DNA of 64,000 bases from Cupriavidus pauculus (GCF_003854935.1 NZ_CP033969.1:2356001-2420000); one strand, 5' to 3'. Counted from the stretch's first letter, positions 9,944-19,459 are shown. Notes: generated by a model not told the origin, from the letters alone. Made by a program: numbers and translations.

Positions 9944-11041
9944 ATGAACGTCAACGAGTTTTACGAGCACGAACTCAAGCAGCGCGGCTATCAGTCCGAC
10001 GAGGCGCAACTGCGCGCCGTGGCGCGGCTGCAGCAATGCTATGACGAGTGGGTGGCGTACAAGAGCCGCCGCAGCAACGCGCTGAAGAAGCTGCTGGTGC
10101 ATCCCGACGTGCCCAAGGGTGTGTACATGTGGGGCGGGGTAGGGCGCGGCAAGTCGTTCCTGATGGACAGCTTCTACTCGTGCGTGCCCGTGGTGCGCAA
10201 GACGCGGCTCCATTTCCACGAATTCATGCGCGAGGTGCACCGCGAGCTCGAAGAGCTGCGCGGCCGTCCCGACCCGCTCGACGAGCTGGCCAGGCGCATC
10301 GCGCGGCGGTTCCGGCTGATCTGCTTCGACGAATTCCACGTCAGCGACGTGGCCGACGCGATGATCCTGCACCGCCTGCTGCAGCAGTTGTTCGACAACG
10401 GCGTGCAGTTCGTGATGACGTCCAACTATCGTCCCGACCTGCTGTACCCGGACGGCCTGCACCGCGACCGCGTGCTGCCGGCCATCGCGCTGCTGCAGAC
10501 CAAGCTCGACGTGCTGAACGTGGACGCGGGCATCGACTACCGCAAGCGCGCGCTGGAGCAGGTGCAGGCGTACCACACGCCGCTGGGCCGCGAGGCCAGC
10601 GCGGCACTGCGCGACGCGTTTACGTCGATTGCCGGCACCGCGGACGAATCGCCGATCCTCCATATCGAACACCGCGAGATCAAGGCGCTACGCAAGGCCA
10701 ACGGCGTGGTCTGGTTCGACTTCGCCACGCTGTGCGGCGGTCCGCGCTCGCAGAATGACTATCTGGAGATCGCCTCGCAGTTCCACACGGTGATCCTGTC
10801 GGATGTGCCCAGGATGACCCCGCGCATGTCGTCGGAAGCGCGGCGCTTCACGTGGCTGATCGACGTGTTCTACGACCACAAGGTCAAGCTGCTGATATCG
10901 GCCGAGGTGCCGGCCGACGAGCTGTACACCGAAGGCCAGATGGCCAACGAATTCCACCGGACCGTGTCGCGGATCATCGAGATGCAGTCGCGCGAGTACC
11001 TGGAGTCCGAGCGGCGCGTGATGGACACGTCGCTGACCTGA
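9944..11041 (+). CDS. zapE: AFG1-family ATPase, cell division protein ZapE
   Basis: This 365-residue cytoplasmic P-loop ATPase belongs to the AFG1/ZapE family, which in E. coli acts on the FtsZ ring during division at low oxygen or high temperature. Walker A lies in WGGVGRGKSFLMD around residues 62-74, and Walker B is LICFDEF. The family C-terminal block (RFTWLIDVFYD) is present, and the length fits the family (about 360-380). It lies alone between the lpdA terminator and the ccoI promoter. Its exact role in this organism is inferred from the family. Confidence 0.9.
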   Translation: MNVNEFYEHELKQRGYQSDEAQLRAVARLQQCYDEWVAYKSRRSNALKKLLVHPDVPKGVYMWGGVGRGKSFLMDSFYSCVPVVRKTRLHFHEFMREVHRELEELRGRPDPLDELARRIARRFRLICFDEFHVSDVADAMILHRLLQQLFDNGVQFVMTSNYRPDLLYPDGLHRDRVLPAIALLQTKLDVLNVDAGIDYRKRALEQVQAYHTPLGREASAALRDAFTSIAGTADESPILHIEHREIKALRKANGVVWFDFATLCGGPRSQNDYLEIASQFHTVILSDVPRMTPRMSSEARRFTWLIDVFYDHKVKLLISAEVPADELYTEGQMANEFHRTVSRIIEMQSREYLESERRVMDTSLT

Positions 11042-11126
11042 ACGGCGGGCGGGCCGGGGGCAGGCCCGGTCGACTGTTGTTTCCGGAAGACCTGCGCGGG
11101 ACGTATCTGACTTCGTTTCCCGGGGT

Positions 11127-11168
11127 TTGATTTGCATCAAGGCGGAGGGTGCGCGAGATACCTAGTAT
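11127..11168 (+). promoter_or_regulatory. FNR box and -10 element of the ccoI-ccoS promoter
   Basis: TTGAT-TTGC-ATCAA at 11127-11140 is a perfect match to the FNR/ANR consensus TTGAT-N4-ATCAA. A -10 match, TAGTAT, is at 11163-11168. If transcription starts near 11175, the box is centred at -41.5, the class II activator position. The leader would then be only about 17 bases, and no strong Shine-Dalgarno is visible before the ATG at 11192. Confidence 0.85.
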
Positions 11169-11191
11169 CCACTGGGTAATAAAAGCGCGCC

Positions 11192-13750
11192 ATGTCGTCC
11201 CTACCTGCCGCCCCCCTCGCGCCACCCCTGGCTTCCGCCGTACCCCCCGCCGCCCGCATCCCTGGGCAGGCATCGTCGTCTCCATCCGAATCCACCACCG
11301 ATTGCTTCCATTGCGGCCAGCCGCTGGACCGCGCGCAGCCGCTCGTCGCCGAAATTGACGGCCAGTCGCGCCAGTTCTGCTGCGGTGGCTGCCAGACGCT
11401 GGCCCGGACGCTGCACGCGGCCGGCTTTGGCCACCTGTACGGCGATGTCACGCGGTTTGCGCGCCCGATCGACGCCGAGGCGCGGCGCGAAGCCGAGCCG
11501 GTCTGGGCCGCCTACGACACCCCCGAGCTGCGCCGCCAGTTCGTGCGCGACCTGGCCGACGGCCGGGCCGAGGTGACGCTGGCGCCCGAAAACATCCGCT
11601 GCGCAGCCTGCGCATGGCTGATCGAGCAGAATCTGGCACAGCTGGACGGCGTGGAGTCGGTCGTGGCGAACGTGGCGACGCGGCGGGTGGTGGTGCGCTG
11701 GCGCGCCGCCGCGCAGGGCGTGGCGGACCTGCTGGCGAGCCTGGCCGACATCGGCTACGCGGCCTGGCCGTTCGAGGTGTCGCGGACCGACCGGCAGGAC
11801 CGCCGCGAACGGCGCAGCCTGCTCATGCGCATGGCGGTGGCCATGCTCGGCATGATGCAGGTGATGATGTACGCGTGGCCGCTCTACACCCATGAGGCCA
11901 CGATCGATCCCGGGCAGCTCCAGCTCATGCGCTGGGCCAGCCTGGCGCTGACCGTCCCCGTGGTGCTCTATTCGGCGTGGCCGATCTTCGCCGGCGCGTG
12001 GCGGTCCATCCGCCAGCGCCACATGGGCATGGACGTGCCGGTGGCCATCGGCGTCGCGGCGGGCTTCGTGGCCAGCGCCGTGGCGACGGTGCGCGGCATT
12101 GGCGAGGTCTATTTCGATTCGGTGACGATGTTCGTCGCATTCCTGCTGCTGGCGCGCTACCTCGAACTGCGCGTCCGCCAGGCGTCGCGCAGCGGCGCCG
12201 AAATGCTGGCGCGGCAGCTGCCGGCCACCTGCGAGCGGCTGGCCCGAGCGGGCGCCGCGGGCGAGCGCATCCCGGTGGCGCGGCTCCAGCCGGGCGACCG
12301 GATCCGCGTCAAGGCCGGCGACATCGTACCCGCCGACGGGGTGGTGCTGGCCGGCGCGAGCGAACTCGACGAATCGATGCTGACCGGCGAGGCGCTGCCG
12401 GTGAAGCGCGCCATGGGCGATATCGTGCTGGCCGGCTGCTTCAATACGGCCAGCCCGCTGGAAGTACGGGTGGACCGCGTCGGCGCGCAGACGCGGCTGG
12501 CGGAAATCGTGGCCGTGCTCGACCGCGCGCTGGCCGAGAAGCCCCGGCTGGCCCAATTGGCCGATCGCGTGGCCGGGTGGTTTGTCGGCACGCTGCTCGT
12601 GATGGCCGTGGTGACCGGGGTGGTGTGGGCGCTCTGGATCGACCCGTCGCGCGCGCTGCTCGTGACGGTGGCGGTGCTGGTGGTGAGCTGTCCGTGCGCG
12701 TTGTCGCTGGCGACGCCGGCGGCGCTGGCCGCGGCCGGCGCCGCGCTGTCGCGCCGGGGCGTGCTGCTGACGCGCGCGCATGCGCTGGAAACGCTGTCGC
12801 GCGTCACGGACGTGGTGCTCGACAAGACCGGCACGCTGACCGAGGGGCGCTTTGCGCTGGTCGACACGCAAATCCTGGGCACGGCGGAGGCCAATACCTG
12901 CCGCCGCATTGCCGCGGCCATGGAGCGGGGCGGCGAGCATCCCATCGCCAGGGCGTTCGTCGAAGCGGCGGGCGAGACGGAGGTACTACCGCACATAGCC
13001 GACCTCCGCAACGTGCCCGGCCAGGGCCTGGAGGCACGGGTCGACGGGCGCCACGTACGCCTTGGCCGCCGTGAATTCGTCGCGGCGCTGGCCACGCAGA
13101 CGCCGCCCGACGCCACCGTTCATGACGGTCATCCCGGCGCCACGGAAGTCTGGCTCGGCGATGCCGACGCCTTCCTCGCGGTCTTCCAGCTGGCCGATGT
13201 CGAACGGACACAGACGCGCGCTTTGCTGCAGCGCCTGTCGCATCTTGGCGTGCGTACCCATCTGGTTTCCGGCGACGGCGTTGTGGCCGTGCGCTGGTGG
13301 GCCGACCGGCTCGGCATGGCGACCGCGGCGGGCGCGGTGACGCCCGAAGGCAAGAGGGAATACGTGGCTGCGCTGCAGCAGGGCGGGGCGGTCGTGCTGG
13401 CCGTCGGCGACGGCATCAATGACGCCCCCGTGCTGGCCCAGGCCCAGGTATCGATTGCCATCGGCAGCGGGGCGCCCCTGGCGCAGGCCGGCGCCGATGC
13501 GGTGCTGACCCATGGCGGCGTGGCGGAAGTCGCCACCGCCATCGTCGCGGCACGCCGGACCCGCCGGGTGGTACGGCAGAACCTGGGCTGGGCGTTCGCC
13601 TACAACGTCATCGCCATCCCGCTGGCGGCCACGGGCCACGTCACGGCGTGGATGGCCGGCATCGGCATGTCGGTGTCCTCGCTGCTCGTGGTGGCCAATG
13701 CATGGCGGCTGCTGCGCGTCAAGGGCGTGCCGGCCGGGGAGGGGCGCTGA
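11192..13750 (+). CDS. ccoI: copper-exporting P1B-type ATPase CcoI (FixI/CopA2 type)
   Basis: This 852-residue inner-membrane pump exports Cu(I) for cbb3 oxidase assembly. The N-terminus carries the Cys-rich segment typical of FixI proteins (CFHCGQPL, CCGGCQ) and a heavy-metal-associated domain with CAAC (C137, C140). The membrane metal site is CPC (C500-P-C502). The phosphorylated Asp is in DKTGT (D544), with TGE, HP and GDGINDAP also present. It comes first in an FNR-controlled unit with ccoS and just ahead of ccoN. This separates it from detoxification CopA pumps. Confidence 0.93.
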   Translation: MSSLPAAPLAPPLASAVPPAARIPGQASSSPSESTTDCFHCGQPLDRAQPLVAEIDGQSRQFCCGGCQTLARTLHAAGFGHLYGDVTRFARPIDAEARREAEPVWAAYDTPELRRQFVRDLADGRAEVTLAPENIRCAACAWLIEQNLAQLDGVESVVANVATRRVVVRWRAAAQGVADLLASLADIGYAAWPFEVSRTDRQDRRERRSLLMRMAVAMLGMMQVMMYAWPLYTHEATIDPGQLQLMRWASLALTVPVVLYSAWPIFAGAWRSIRQRHMGMDVPVAIGVAAGFVASAVATVRGIGEVYFDSVTMFVAFLLLARYLELRVRQASRSGAEMLARQLPATCERLARAGAAGERIPVARLQPGDRIRVKAGDIVPADGVVLAGASELDESMLTGEALPVKRAMGDIVLAGCFNTASPLEVRVDRVGAQTRLAEIVAVLDRALAEKPRLAQLADRVAGWFVGTLLVMAVVTGVVWALWIDPSRALLVTVAVLVVSCPCALSLATPAALAAAGAALSRRGVLLTRAHALETLSRVTDVVLDKTGTLTEGRFALVDTQILGTAEANTCRRIAAAMERGGEHPIARAFVEAAGETEVLPHIADLRNVPGQGLEARVDGRHVRLGRREFVAALATQTPPDATVHDGHPGATEVWLGDADAFLAVFQLADVERTQTRALLQRLSHLGVRTHLVSGDGVVAVRWWADRLGMATAAGAVTPEGKREYVAALQQGGAVVLAVGDGINDAPVLAQAQVSIAIGSGAPLAQAGADAVLTHGGVAEVATAIVAARRTRRVVRQNLGWAFAYNVIAIPLAATGHVTAWMAGIGMSVSSLLVVANAWRLLRVKGVPAGEGR

Positions 13751-13918
13751 ATGGAAACCCTTTATCTGCTGGTGCCGATGAGCCTGATTCTCGTCGTGCT
13801 GATCGCCGGGGCGCTCTGGTGGGCGCTGCATGCCGGCCAGTACGACGACCTGGACCGGCCCGGCGAAGCCATTCTGCTCGACAACGACAAGCCGCAGGAG
13901 CCGGAGCGCAGGCATTGA
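13751..13918 (+). CDS. ccoS: cbb3-type oxidase assembly protein CcoS
   Basis: This is a 55-residue protein with one N-terminal membrane helix (about residues 5-27) and a short acidic cytoplasmic tail containing QYDDLDRPGEAILLDND. It is typical of CcoS, which is needed for cofactor insertion into the cbb3 oxidase. Its ATG directly follows the ccoI stop codon with no spacer, so translation is probably coupled. The gene order ccoI-ccoS before ccoN supports the call. Confidence 0.92.
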   Translation: METLYLLVPMSLILVVLIAGALWWALHAGQYDDLDRPGEAILLDNDKPQEPERRH

Positions 13919-13993
13919 CGGATGCGGCCCTGTTGCAGTCGTGGCACGACTGACATGACGTCACGCAAACAGTTCGCATCCGGTACAGGTGAC

Positions 13994-14035
13994 TTGATTG
14001 AGATCAACGCGGCAGCGGTCGCGTTTTTCTAAAGT
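13994..14035 (+). promoter_or_regulatory. FNR box and -10 element of the ccoNOQPGH promoter
   Basis: TTGAT-TGAG-ATCAA at 13994-14007 matches the FNR consensus perfectly. A plausible -10, TAAAGT, is at 14030-14035. This places the likely start near 14042 and the box centre at about -41.5, as expected for direct activation. The structural operon therefore has its own oxygen-controlled promoter, separate from ccoI. Confidence 0.85.
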
Positions 14036-14078
14036 CACACAGTCAATAGGTTTATTCTTACTTAGCTTGGGGGTCTGA

Positions 14079-15527
14079 ATGGCTGTCACCACCGCGTCTC
14101 CACGCGCCGACACCTTCAATTACGGCGTCGTGCGGCAGTTTGCCGTCATGACCGTTGTCTGGGGTATCGTCGGCATGGCCGTAGGCGTTCTGCTTGCGGC
14201 GCAACTGATCTGGCCGGAACTGAATTTCAATACGCCGTGGCTGTCGTTCGGCCGCCTGCGACCGCTGCATACCAACGCGGTGATCTTCGCCTTTGGCGGC
14301 AGCGCGCTGTTTGCCACGTCGTACTACGTGGTGCAGCGCACCTGCCAGGCGCGCCTGTTCTGCGGGCCACTGGCCGCCTTCACGTTCTGGGGCTGGCAGA
14401 TCGTCATCGTGGCCGCCGCGATCACGCTGCCGCTCGGCATCACCACCTCCAAGGAGTATGCGGAGCTGGAATGGCCGATCGACATCCTGATCACGCTGGT
14501 CTGGGTGGCCTACGCCATTGTCTTTTTCGGGACAATTGTCAAGCGCAAGACCCGCCACATCTACGTGGCCAACTGGTTCTTCGGCGCGTACATCCTCACC
14601 ATCGCCATCCTGCATATCGTCAACAACATCGAGATGCCGGCGTCGCTGTGGAAGTCCTACTCGGCCTACGCGGGCGTGCAGGACGCGATGATCCAGTGGT
14701 GGTATGGCCATAACGCGGTGGGCTTCTTCCTGACCACGAGCTTCCTGGGGATGATGTACTACTTCATCCCGAAGCAGGCCGAGCGCCCGATCTACTCCTA
14801 CCGCCTGTCGATCGTCCACTTCTGGGCGCTGAACTTCACCTACATGTGGGCGGGCCCGCACCACCTGCAGTACACAGCGCTGCCCGACTGGGCACAGTCG
14901 CTCGGCATGGTGTTCTCGCTGATCCTGCTCGCACCGTCGTGGGGCGGGATGATCAACGGGATCATGACGATGTCCGGCGCCTGGCACAAGCTGCGCACCG
15001 ATCCGATCCTCAAGTTCCTGGTGGTGGCGCTGTCGTTCTACGGCATGGCGACATTCGAAGGCTCGATGATGTCGATCAAGACCGTGAATGCGCTGTCGCA
15101 CTACACGGACTGGACGATCGGCCACGTCCACTCGGGCGCGCTGGGCTGGGTCGCGATGATCTCGATCGGCTCGCTGTACTACCTGATCCCGCGCCTGTTC
15201 GGCGAAAAGCAGATGTACAGCACGCGCCTGATCGAGCTGCACTTCTGGGTGGCGACGATCGGCGTGGTGCTCTACATCGCGTCGATGTGGATTGCCGGCG
15301 TGATGGAAGGGCTGATGTGGCGCGCCACGCAGCCGGACGGCACGCTGACCTATGCGTTCGTGGAAGCCGTGAAGGCCAAGTATCCGTTCTACCTGATCCG
15401 ACTGCTGGGCGGCCTGTGCTTCCTGGGTGGCATGTTCATCATGGCCTACAACGTGTTCCGCACCATCGCCGGCAAGCCGGCCGTGGATGCGCCGATCCCG
15501 GCCAGCCTGCCGGCTTCCGCCCACTGA
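14079..15527 (+). CDS. ccoN: cbb3-type cytochrome c oxidase subunit I, CcoN
   Basis: This 482-residue catalytic subunit carries the low-spin heme b and the heme b3/CuB oxygen-reduction site in about 12 membrane helices. Conserved His-containing segments are visible: [11 protein letters not shown] near the N-terminus, [11 protein letters not shown], and GPHHLQYT for the CuB ligands. A Shine-Dalgarno-like TTGGGGG precedes the ATG. It is the first gene of ccoNOQP. This oxidase type has high oxygen affinity and pumps protons during microaerobic respiration. Confidence 0.97.
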   Translation: MAVTTASPRADTFNYGVVRQFAVMTVVWGIVGMAVGVLLAAQLIWPELNFNTPWLSFGRLRPLHTNAVIFAFGGSALFATSYYVVQRTCQARLFCGPLAAFTFWGWQIVIVAAAITLPLGITTSKEYAELEWPIDILITLVWVAYAIVFFGTIVKRKTRHIYVANWFFGAYILTIAILHIVNNIEMPASLWKSYSAYAGVQDAMIQWWYGHNAVGFFLTTSFLGMMYYFIPKQAERPIYSYRLSIVHFWALNFTYMWAGPHHLQYTALPDWAQSLGMVFSLILLAPSWGGMINGIMTMSGAWHKLRTDPILKFLVVALSFYGMATFEGSMMSIKTVNALSHYTDWTIGHVHSGALGWVAMISIGSLYYLIPRLFGEKQMYSTRLIELHFWVATIGVVLYIASMWIAGVMEGLMWRATQPDGTLTYAFVEAVKAKYPFYLIRLLGGLCFLGGMFIMAYNVFRTIAGKPAVDAPIPASLPASAH

Positions 15528-15546
15528 CACGCCGAGGACGCAAACA

Positions 15547-16242
15547 ATGTCTCAGAATCAAGGTTTCTTCAGGCACGAGACGCTGGAGAAGAACGTCGGC
15601 TGGCTGATCGTCGCCACGATCATCGTGGTCAGCATTGCCGGCCTGGTGCAGATTGTGCCGCTGTTCTTCCAGCACTCCACGACCCAGCCCGACCAGGGCA
15701 TCACGCCATACTCGCCGCTGCGGCTGATGGGGCGCGACATCTATATCCGCGAAGGCTGCGTGGGCTGCCACTCGCAGCAGGTGCGCACGCTGCAGGCCGA
15801 AACGGAGCGGTACGGCCACTTCTCGACGGCCGGCGAATCGGTGTACGACCATCCGTTCCTGTGGGGCTCCAAGCGGACCGGCCCCGACCTGGCACGGGTG
15901 GGCGGGCGCTATTCGGACGACTGGCAGCGCATCCACCTGCGCAGCCCGCGTGACGTGGTGCCGGAATCGGTCATGCCGTCCTACCCGTGGCTGGAAAAGA
16001 CGCCGCTGGCGACCGATTCGATCCAGGCGCGCATGAAGGCGCTGCAGCGCCTGGGCGTGCCCTATACCGATGCCGAGATTGCCGGCGCTCCGGAGGAGCT
16101 TGCCGGCAAGACCGAGGAGGACGCCATGGTCGCGTACCTGCAGGGCCTCGGCCTGAATCGCCGCAATGTCCGGCTGGACACGGCGCCCGCGCCCGCCACG
16201 GCTGAGCCGGCGGTCGAAGCCGCCGCGCCAGCCAAGGAGTAA
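15547..16242 (+). CDS. ccoO: cbb3-type cytochrome c oxidase subunit II, CcoO
   Basis: This 231-residue membrane-anchored mono-heme cytochrome c feeds electrons to CcoN. An N-terminal anchor helix lies around residues 18-40. The heme-binding motif CVGCH is at residues 71-75, within the family block [15 protein letters not shown]. The start ATG at 15547 gives the standard [12 protein letters not shown]-terminus. The C-terminus has an extra Ala-Pro-Glu-rich tail of about 25 residues, a common variable feature. It lies 19 bases after ccoN. Confidence 0.96.
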   Translation: MSQNQGFFRHETLEKNVGWLIVATIIVVSIAGLVQIVPLFFQHSTTQPDQGITPYSPLRLMGRDIYIREGCVGCHSQQVRTLQAETERYGHFSTAGESVYDHPFLWGSKRTGPDLARVGGRYSDDWQRIHLRSPRDVVPESVMPSYPWLEKTPLATDSIQARMKALQRLGVPYTDAEIAGAPEELAGKTEEDAMVAYLQGLGLNRRNVRLDTAPAPATAEPAVEAAAPAKE

Positions 16243-16246
16243 TGCC

Positions 16247-16405
16247 ATGGTGATCGTTACCGCAATTGCCACCGTGCTGTCGATGCTGACGTTCCTGGGC
16301 ATCTGCTGGTGGGCGTGGTCGGCTGGCCGCCGGGCGGCCAACGACGAATCGGCGATGCTGCCGTTCGCCTTGCCCGATGAGAACAACCCTACAAGCCGGA
16401 CCTAG
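16247..16405 (+). CDS. ccoQ: cbb3-type oxidase subunit CcoQ
   Basis: This is a 52-residue single-helix protein (helix about residues 3-25, then basic and polar residues), typical of CcoQ, which stabilises the cbb3 complex. The AGGAG of the ccoO stop region acts as its ribosome-binding sequence four to ten bases before the ATG. It sits between ccoO and ccoP as usual. Confidence 0.9.
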   Translation: MVIVTAIATVLSMLTFLGICWWAWSAGRRAANDESAMLPFALPDENNPTSRT

Positions 16406-16410
16406 TCACC

Positions 16411-17328
16411 ATGAGCGATTTCATTTCCGATTTCTGGAGTTACTACATCGCGGCCATTGCGCTGATCGGTATCGCCTGGTGCGTGTGGCTGCTGTTCTCG
16501 CAGCGCAAGATGCCCAAGGGCGTCAGCACGACCGACGATACCGGCCACGTCTGGGACAACGACCTGCGCGAGCTGAACAACCCGCTGCCGCGCTGGTGGA
16601 TGTGGATGTTCCTGCTGGCCTGCATCTTCAGCCTGGGCTACCTGATCCTGTATCCGGGCCTCGGCTCGTACGCGGGCGTACTCAAGTTCTCGTCGCAGGA
16701 CGAGCTTGCCGCGCACCGGCAGGCCGCCGAGAAGATGCAGAACGAGATCTACGCCAAGTACCTGAAGATGGACGTCAAGCAGGTGGCGGCGGACCCCGAT
16801 GCGCGGGAAATCGGCCAGCGGCTGTTCCTGAACTATTGCGCGCAGTGCCATGGCTCGGACGCGCGCGGCAGCCGGGGCTTTCCGAACCTGACCGATGACG
16901 ACTGGCTCTATGGCGGCGAGCCCGAGACGATCCAGCAGACGATCGCCAAGGGCCGCAATGGCGTGATGCCGCCGTTTGCCGGCGCCATCGACGGCAAGCA
17001 GGCCGGCGATACCGCGCAGTACGTGCGGTCGCTGTCGGGGCTGACGTACGACCCGATCCGGGCCTCGCGCGGCGAGAGCACGTTCAAGTCGACCTGCGTG
17101 GCCTGCCATGGCGGGAGCGGCAAGGGCAACCAGGCCCTGGGCGCGCCCAACCTGTCGGACAAGGTGTGGCTGTACGGCAGTTCGGAAGGCGCGATCGTCG
17201 ATGCCATTCTCAAGGGCCACAACGGCCATATGCCGGCCCACGAGGAAATCCTGACGCCCGAACGCATCCGCATGCTGACGGCCTATGTCTGGGGTCTGTC
17301 GAATTCGGCAGCACCGGCAGGACAATGA
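16411..17328 (+). CDS. ccoP: cbb3-type cytochrome c oxidase subunit III, CcoP
   Basis: This 305-residue di-heme cytochrome c subunit has two N-terminal membrane helices (about residues 10-30 and 60-82) and two periplasmic c domains. The heme motifs are CAQCH (from C143) and CVACH (from C229), each followed by a late Met ligand segment (GVMPPF and GHMPAH). It passes electrons to CcoO. It starts five bases after the ccoQ stop. Confidence 0.96.
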   Translation: MSDFISDFWSYYIAAIALIGIAWCVWLLFSQRKMPKGVSTTDDTGHVWDNDLRELNNPLPRWWMWMFLLACIFSLGYLILYPGLGSYAGVLKFSSQDELAAHRQAAEKMQNEIYAKYLKMDVKQVAADPDAREIGQRLFLNYCAQCHGSDARGSRGFPNLTDDDWLYGGEPETIQQTIAKGRNGVMPPFAGAIDGKQAGDTAQYVRSLSGLTYDPIRASRGESTFKSTCVACHGGSGKGNQALGAPNLSDKVWLYGSSEGAIVDAILKGHNGHMPAHEEILTPERIRMLTAYVWGLSNSAAPAGQ

Positions 17329-17387
17329 CAAACCGCTCCCCGGAGGCCCGCCGGCGAGGCAGGCCCCGGGGGCAAGAGGGCTGAACA

Positions 17388-18878
17388 ATGAACGCGCCCC
17401 TGGAATCTCCCCCCACACGCGAGGCTGGCGAGACGGCCACCTGGCGACCCGCGCCGCCATCCAGGACGGCGGCCGATGCCACCGAGGAAGCGCTCTACGA
17501 AGTCCGGCGCAAGATCTACCCGCGCTCGATCACGGGTGCCTTCTCAAGCTGGCGTGTCTGGCTGGTCATCCTGACCCAACTGGTCTATTACGGCACGCCT
17601 TGGCTGCAATGGAACGACCGCCAGGCCGTGTTGTTCGACCTCGGCGCCCGCAAGTTCTACATCTTCGGCCTCGTGCTATGGCCACAGGACGTGATCTACC
17701 TGGCCGTGCTGCTGGTGATCTCGGCACTGTCGCTGTTCCTGTTCACGGCGATAGCGGGGCGATTGTTCTGCGGTTACGCCTGCCCGCAAACGGTCTACAC
17801 CGAAATCTTCATGTGGATCGAGCGCCGGGTGGAAGGCGACCGGATCGCGCGCATCCGGCTGGACGGCGATCCATGGAGCCTCCGCAAGCTGCGGATCAAG
17901 GCCACCAAGCACGCGTTGTGGATCGTCATCGCGCTGTGGACCGGCTTCACGTTCATCGGCTATTTCGCGCCGATCCGCGAGTTGGGCGGAGAAGTCCTGC
18001 ACTGGACGCTCGGGCCCTGGCAGGCGTTCTGGATGCTGTTCTATGCCTTTGCCACGTGGGGCAACGCGGGCTTCATGCGCGAGCAGGTCTGCAAGTACAT
18101 GTGTCCGTACGCTCGGTTCCAGAGCGTGATGGTCGACCGCGATACCTACGTGGTCACCTACGACGTCGGGCGCGGCGAGCCGCGCGGCAGCCGTTCGCGC
18201 AAGGCCGACCACCATGCGGCGGGACTTGGCGACTGCGTCAACTGCAGCATCTGCGTGCAGGTGTGCCCAACCGGCATCGACATCCGCGATGGCCTGCAGT
18301 ACGAGTGCATCGGCTGCGGGGCCTGCATCGACGCGTGCGATCAGGTCATGGACAAGATGGATTACCCGCGCGGGCTGATCCGGTACACGTCCGAGAACGC
18401 CATGCGCCAGAAGCTGTCGCCGACGGCGGCGCGCAAACGGCTGCTGCGTCCGCGCACCATCGTCTATACGCTGATCTGGCTGGCGCTGAGCGCCGGTTTC
18501 GTCGCCTCGCTGGCGATGCGGACGCCGCTGAAGGTCGACATCATCCGCGACCGCGGCGCGCTGGGGCGCGAAGTCGAAGGCCGCTGGATCGAGAATGTGT
18601 ACCGGCTGCAGCTCATCAATGCGACCGAAGCGCCGATGAAGATCCGCGTGCAGGCCAACAGCGCGGAAATGCAGGACCTGACTGTCGAGTACGACCAGGG
18701 CGCGGAAGGGCTGGCGCCGACGTCGAACCGCCTGCTGCCGATCCGGATCCGCGTGCCGATCGAAGATGCGAAGGAGGGCACGCACAAGATCGAGGTGACC
18801 GTCACGGCCGAGACCGACACCGATCGCGACGTACGAATTCGGCAAAGTACGAGTTTCATCGTCCCGCGCAATCTGTGA
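17388..18878 (+). CDS. ccoG: cbb3 oxidase accessory iron-sulfur protein CcoG (RdxA/FixG)
   Basis: This 496-residue membrane protein carries two [4Fe-4S] clusters. The paired ferredoxin motifs are CVNCSICVQVCP and CIGCGACIDACD at roughly residues 283-320. An N-terminal Cys-containing segment, FCGYACPQTVY, and about five membrane helices are also seen, and the C-terminus has the FixG Ig-like fold. CcoG is thought to act as a copper reductase in cbb3 assembly. The 60-base gap after ccoP contains no gene. Confidence 0.95.
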   Translation: MNAPLESPPTREAGETATWRPAPPSRTAADATEEALYEVRRKIYPRSITGAFSSWRVWLVILTQLVYYGTPWLQWNDRQAVLFDLGARKFYIFGLVLWPQDVIYLAVLLVISALSLFLFTAIAGRLFCGYACPQTVYTEIFMWIERRVEGDRIARIRLDGDPWSLRKLRIKATKHALWIVIALWTGFTFIGYFAPIRELGGEVLHWTLGPWQAFWMLFYAFATWGNAGFMREQVCKYMCPYARFQSVMVDRDTYVVTYDVGRGEPRGSRSRKADHHAAGLGDCVNCSICVQVCPTGIDIRDGLQYECIGCGACIDACDQVMDKMDYPRGLIRYTSENAMRQKLSPTAARKRLLRPRTIVYTLIWLALSAGFVASLAMRTPLKVDIIRDRGALGREVEGRWIENVYRLQLINATEAPMKIRVQANSAEMQDLTVEYDQGAEGLAPTSNRLLPIRIRVPIEDAKEGTHKIEVTVTAETDTDRDVRIRQSTSFIVPRNL

Positions 18879-18923
18879 CGCTGTGGCGGAAGCGCTGGGC
18901 GAATGGCCAAACTGGAGAGCGAA

Positions 18924-19133
18924 ATGAACCCGAACCCCGCAAAACCCTGGTACAGGGAACCCTGGCCATGGATTCTGATGAGTGGCCCGCTGCTGGCAAT
19001 GATCGGTTGCGGCGTCACGATCTGGCTGGCCAATGGCCATGCCGACATTCCCGTCGCCGACGCCGCCCGTCACGGACTGGTGGTCGAGAAAGTCGGGTCC
19101 GCGCCAACCGAACCGCCGGCGAGGCGCCCATGA
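18924..19133 (+). CDS. ccoH: short FixH/CcoH-like cbb3 assembly protein
   Basis: This 69-residue protein begins MNPNPAKPWYREPWPWILM, with one membrane helix at about residues 17-38. The N-terminal PWYREPWPW block is typical of FixH/CcoH proteins, which help assemble the cbb3 complex. I chose the ATG at 18924 because GGAG lies seven bases upstream. An earlier in-frame ATG at 18903 would add seven residues. Most FixH proteins are about twice as long, so this is a reduced form lacking most of the periplasmic domain. Its stop overlaps the next start. Confidence 0.75.
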   Translation: MNPNPAKPWYREPWPWILMSGPLLAMIGCGVTIWLANGHADIPVADAARHGLVVEKVGSAPTEPPARRP

Positions 19134-19375
19134 GACTCCGCTGGCTGATGTGGGTGCTGTGGCCGGCGTTTCTGATGGGCGGCGCGGCCACGGCAGTCGT
19201 GTTCTCGGTTGTGGATCCTGGTGACCTGAGCTTCTTCGGCCACCCGGTGGAGGCGTCGCGGCAAGCGGTTTACACAGTGGGATTCCTGGTGGCGTGGCTG
19301 TTCTGCGCGCTCTCCAGCGGACTTACGCTGTACACGATGCCGGTAAAGCTGAGCGATACCGATGAACTCGAATAG
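19130..19375 (+). CDS. small two-helix membrane protein at the end of the cco operon
   Basis: This 81-residue protein has two predicted membrane helices (about residues 3-26 and 47-70) joined by a short periplasmic or cytoplasmic loop. The start ATG overlaps the ccoH stop as ATGA, so it belongs to the cco transcript. I do not recognise a named family. Its position suggests a role in cbb3 assembly or stability. The operon terminator begins 12 bases after its stop. Confidence 0.75.
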   Translation: MRLRWLMWVLWPAFLMGGAATAVVFSVVDPGDLSFFGHPVEASRQAVYTVGFLVAWLFCALSSGLTLYTMPVKLSDTDELE

Positions 19376-19386
19376 CGCAGTCGAAC

Positions 19387-19426
19387 AAAAAGGCCGCTCC
19401 GGATTTGCTCCGACGCGGCCTTTGTC
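19387..19426. terminator. shared terminator between the cco operon and fnr
   Basis: AAAGGCCGC (19389-19397) pairs with GCGGCCTTT (19415-19423). A-rich sequence lies on the left and T-rich sequence on the right, so the hairpin can end both the rightward cco operon and leftward fnr transcription. Confidence 0.75.
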
Positions 19427-19459
19427 GTGATACGGGGCGGGCGGCAGGTGCCGCGGGCC

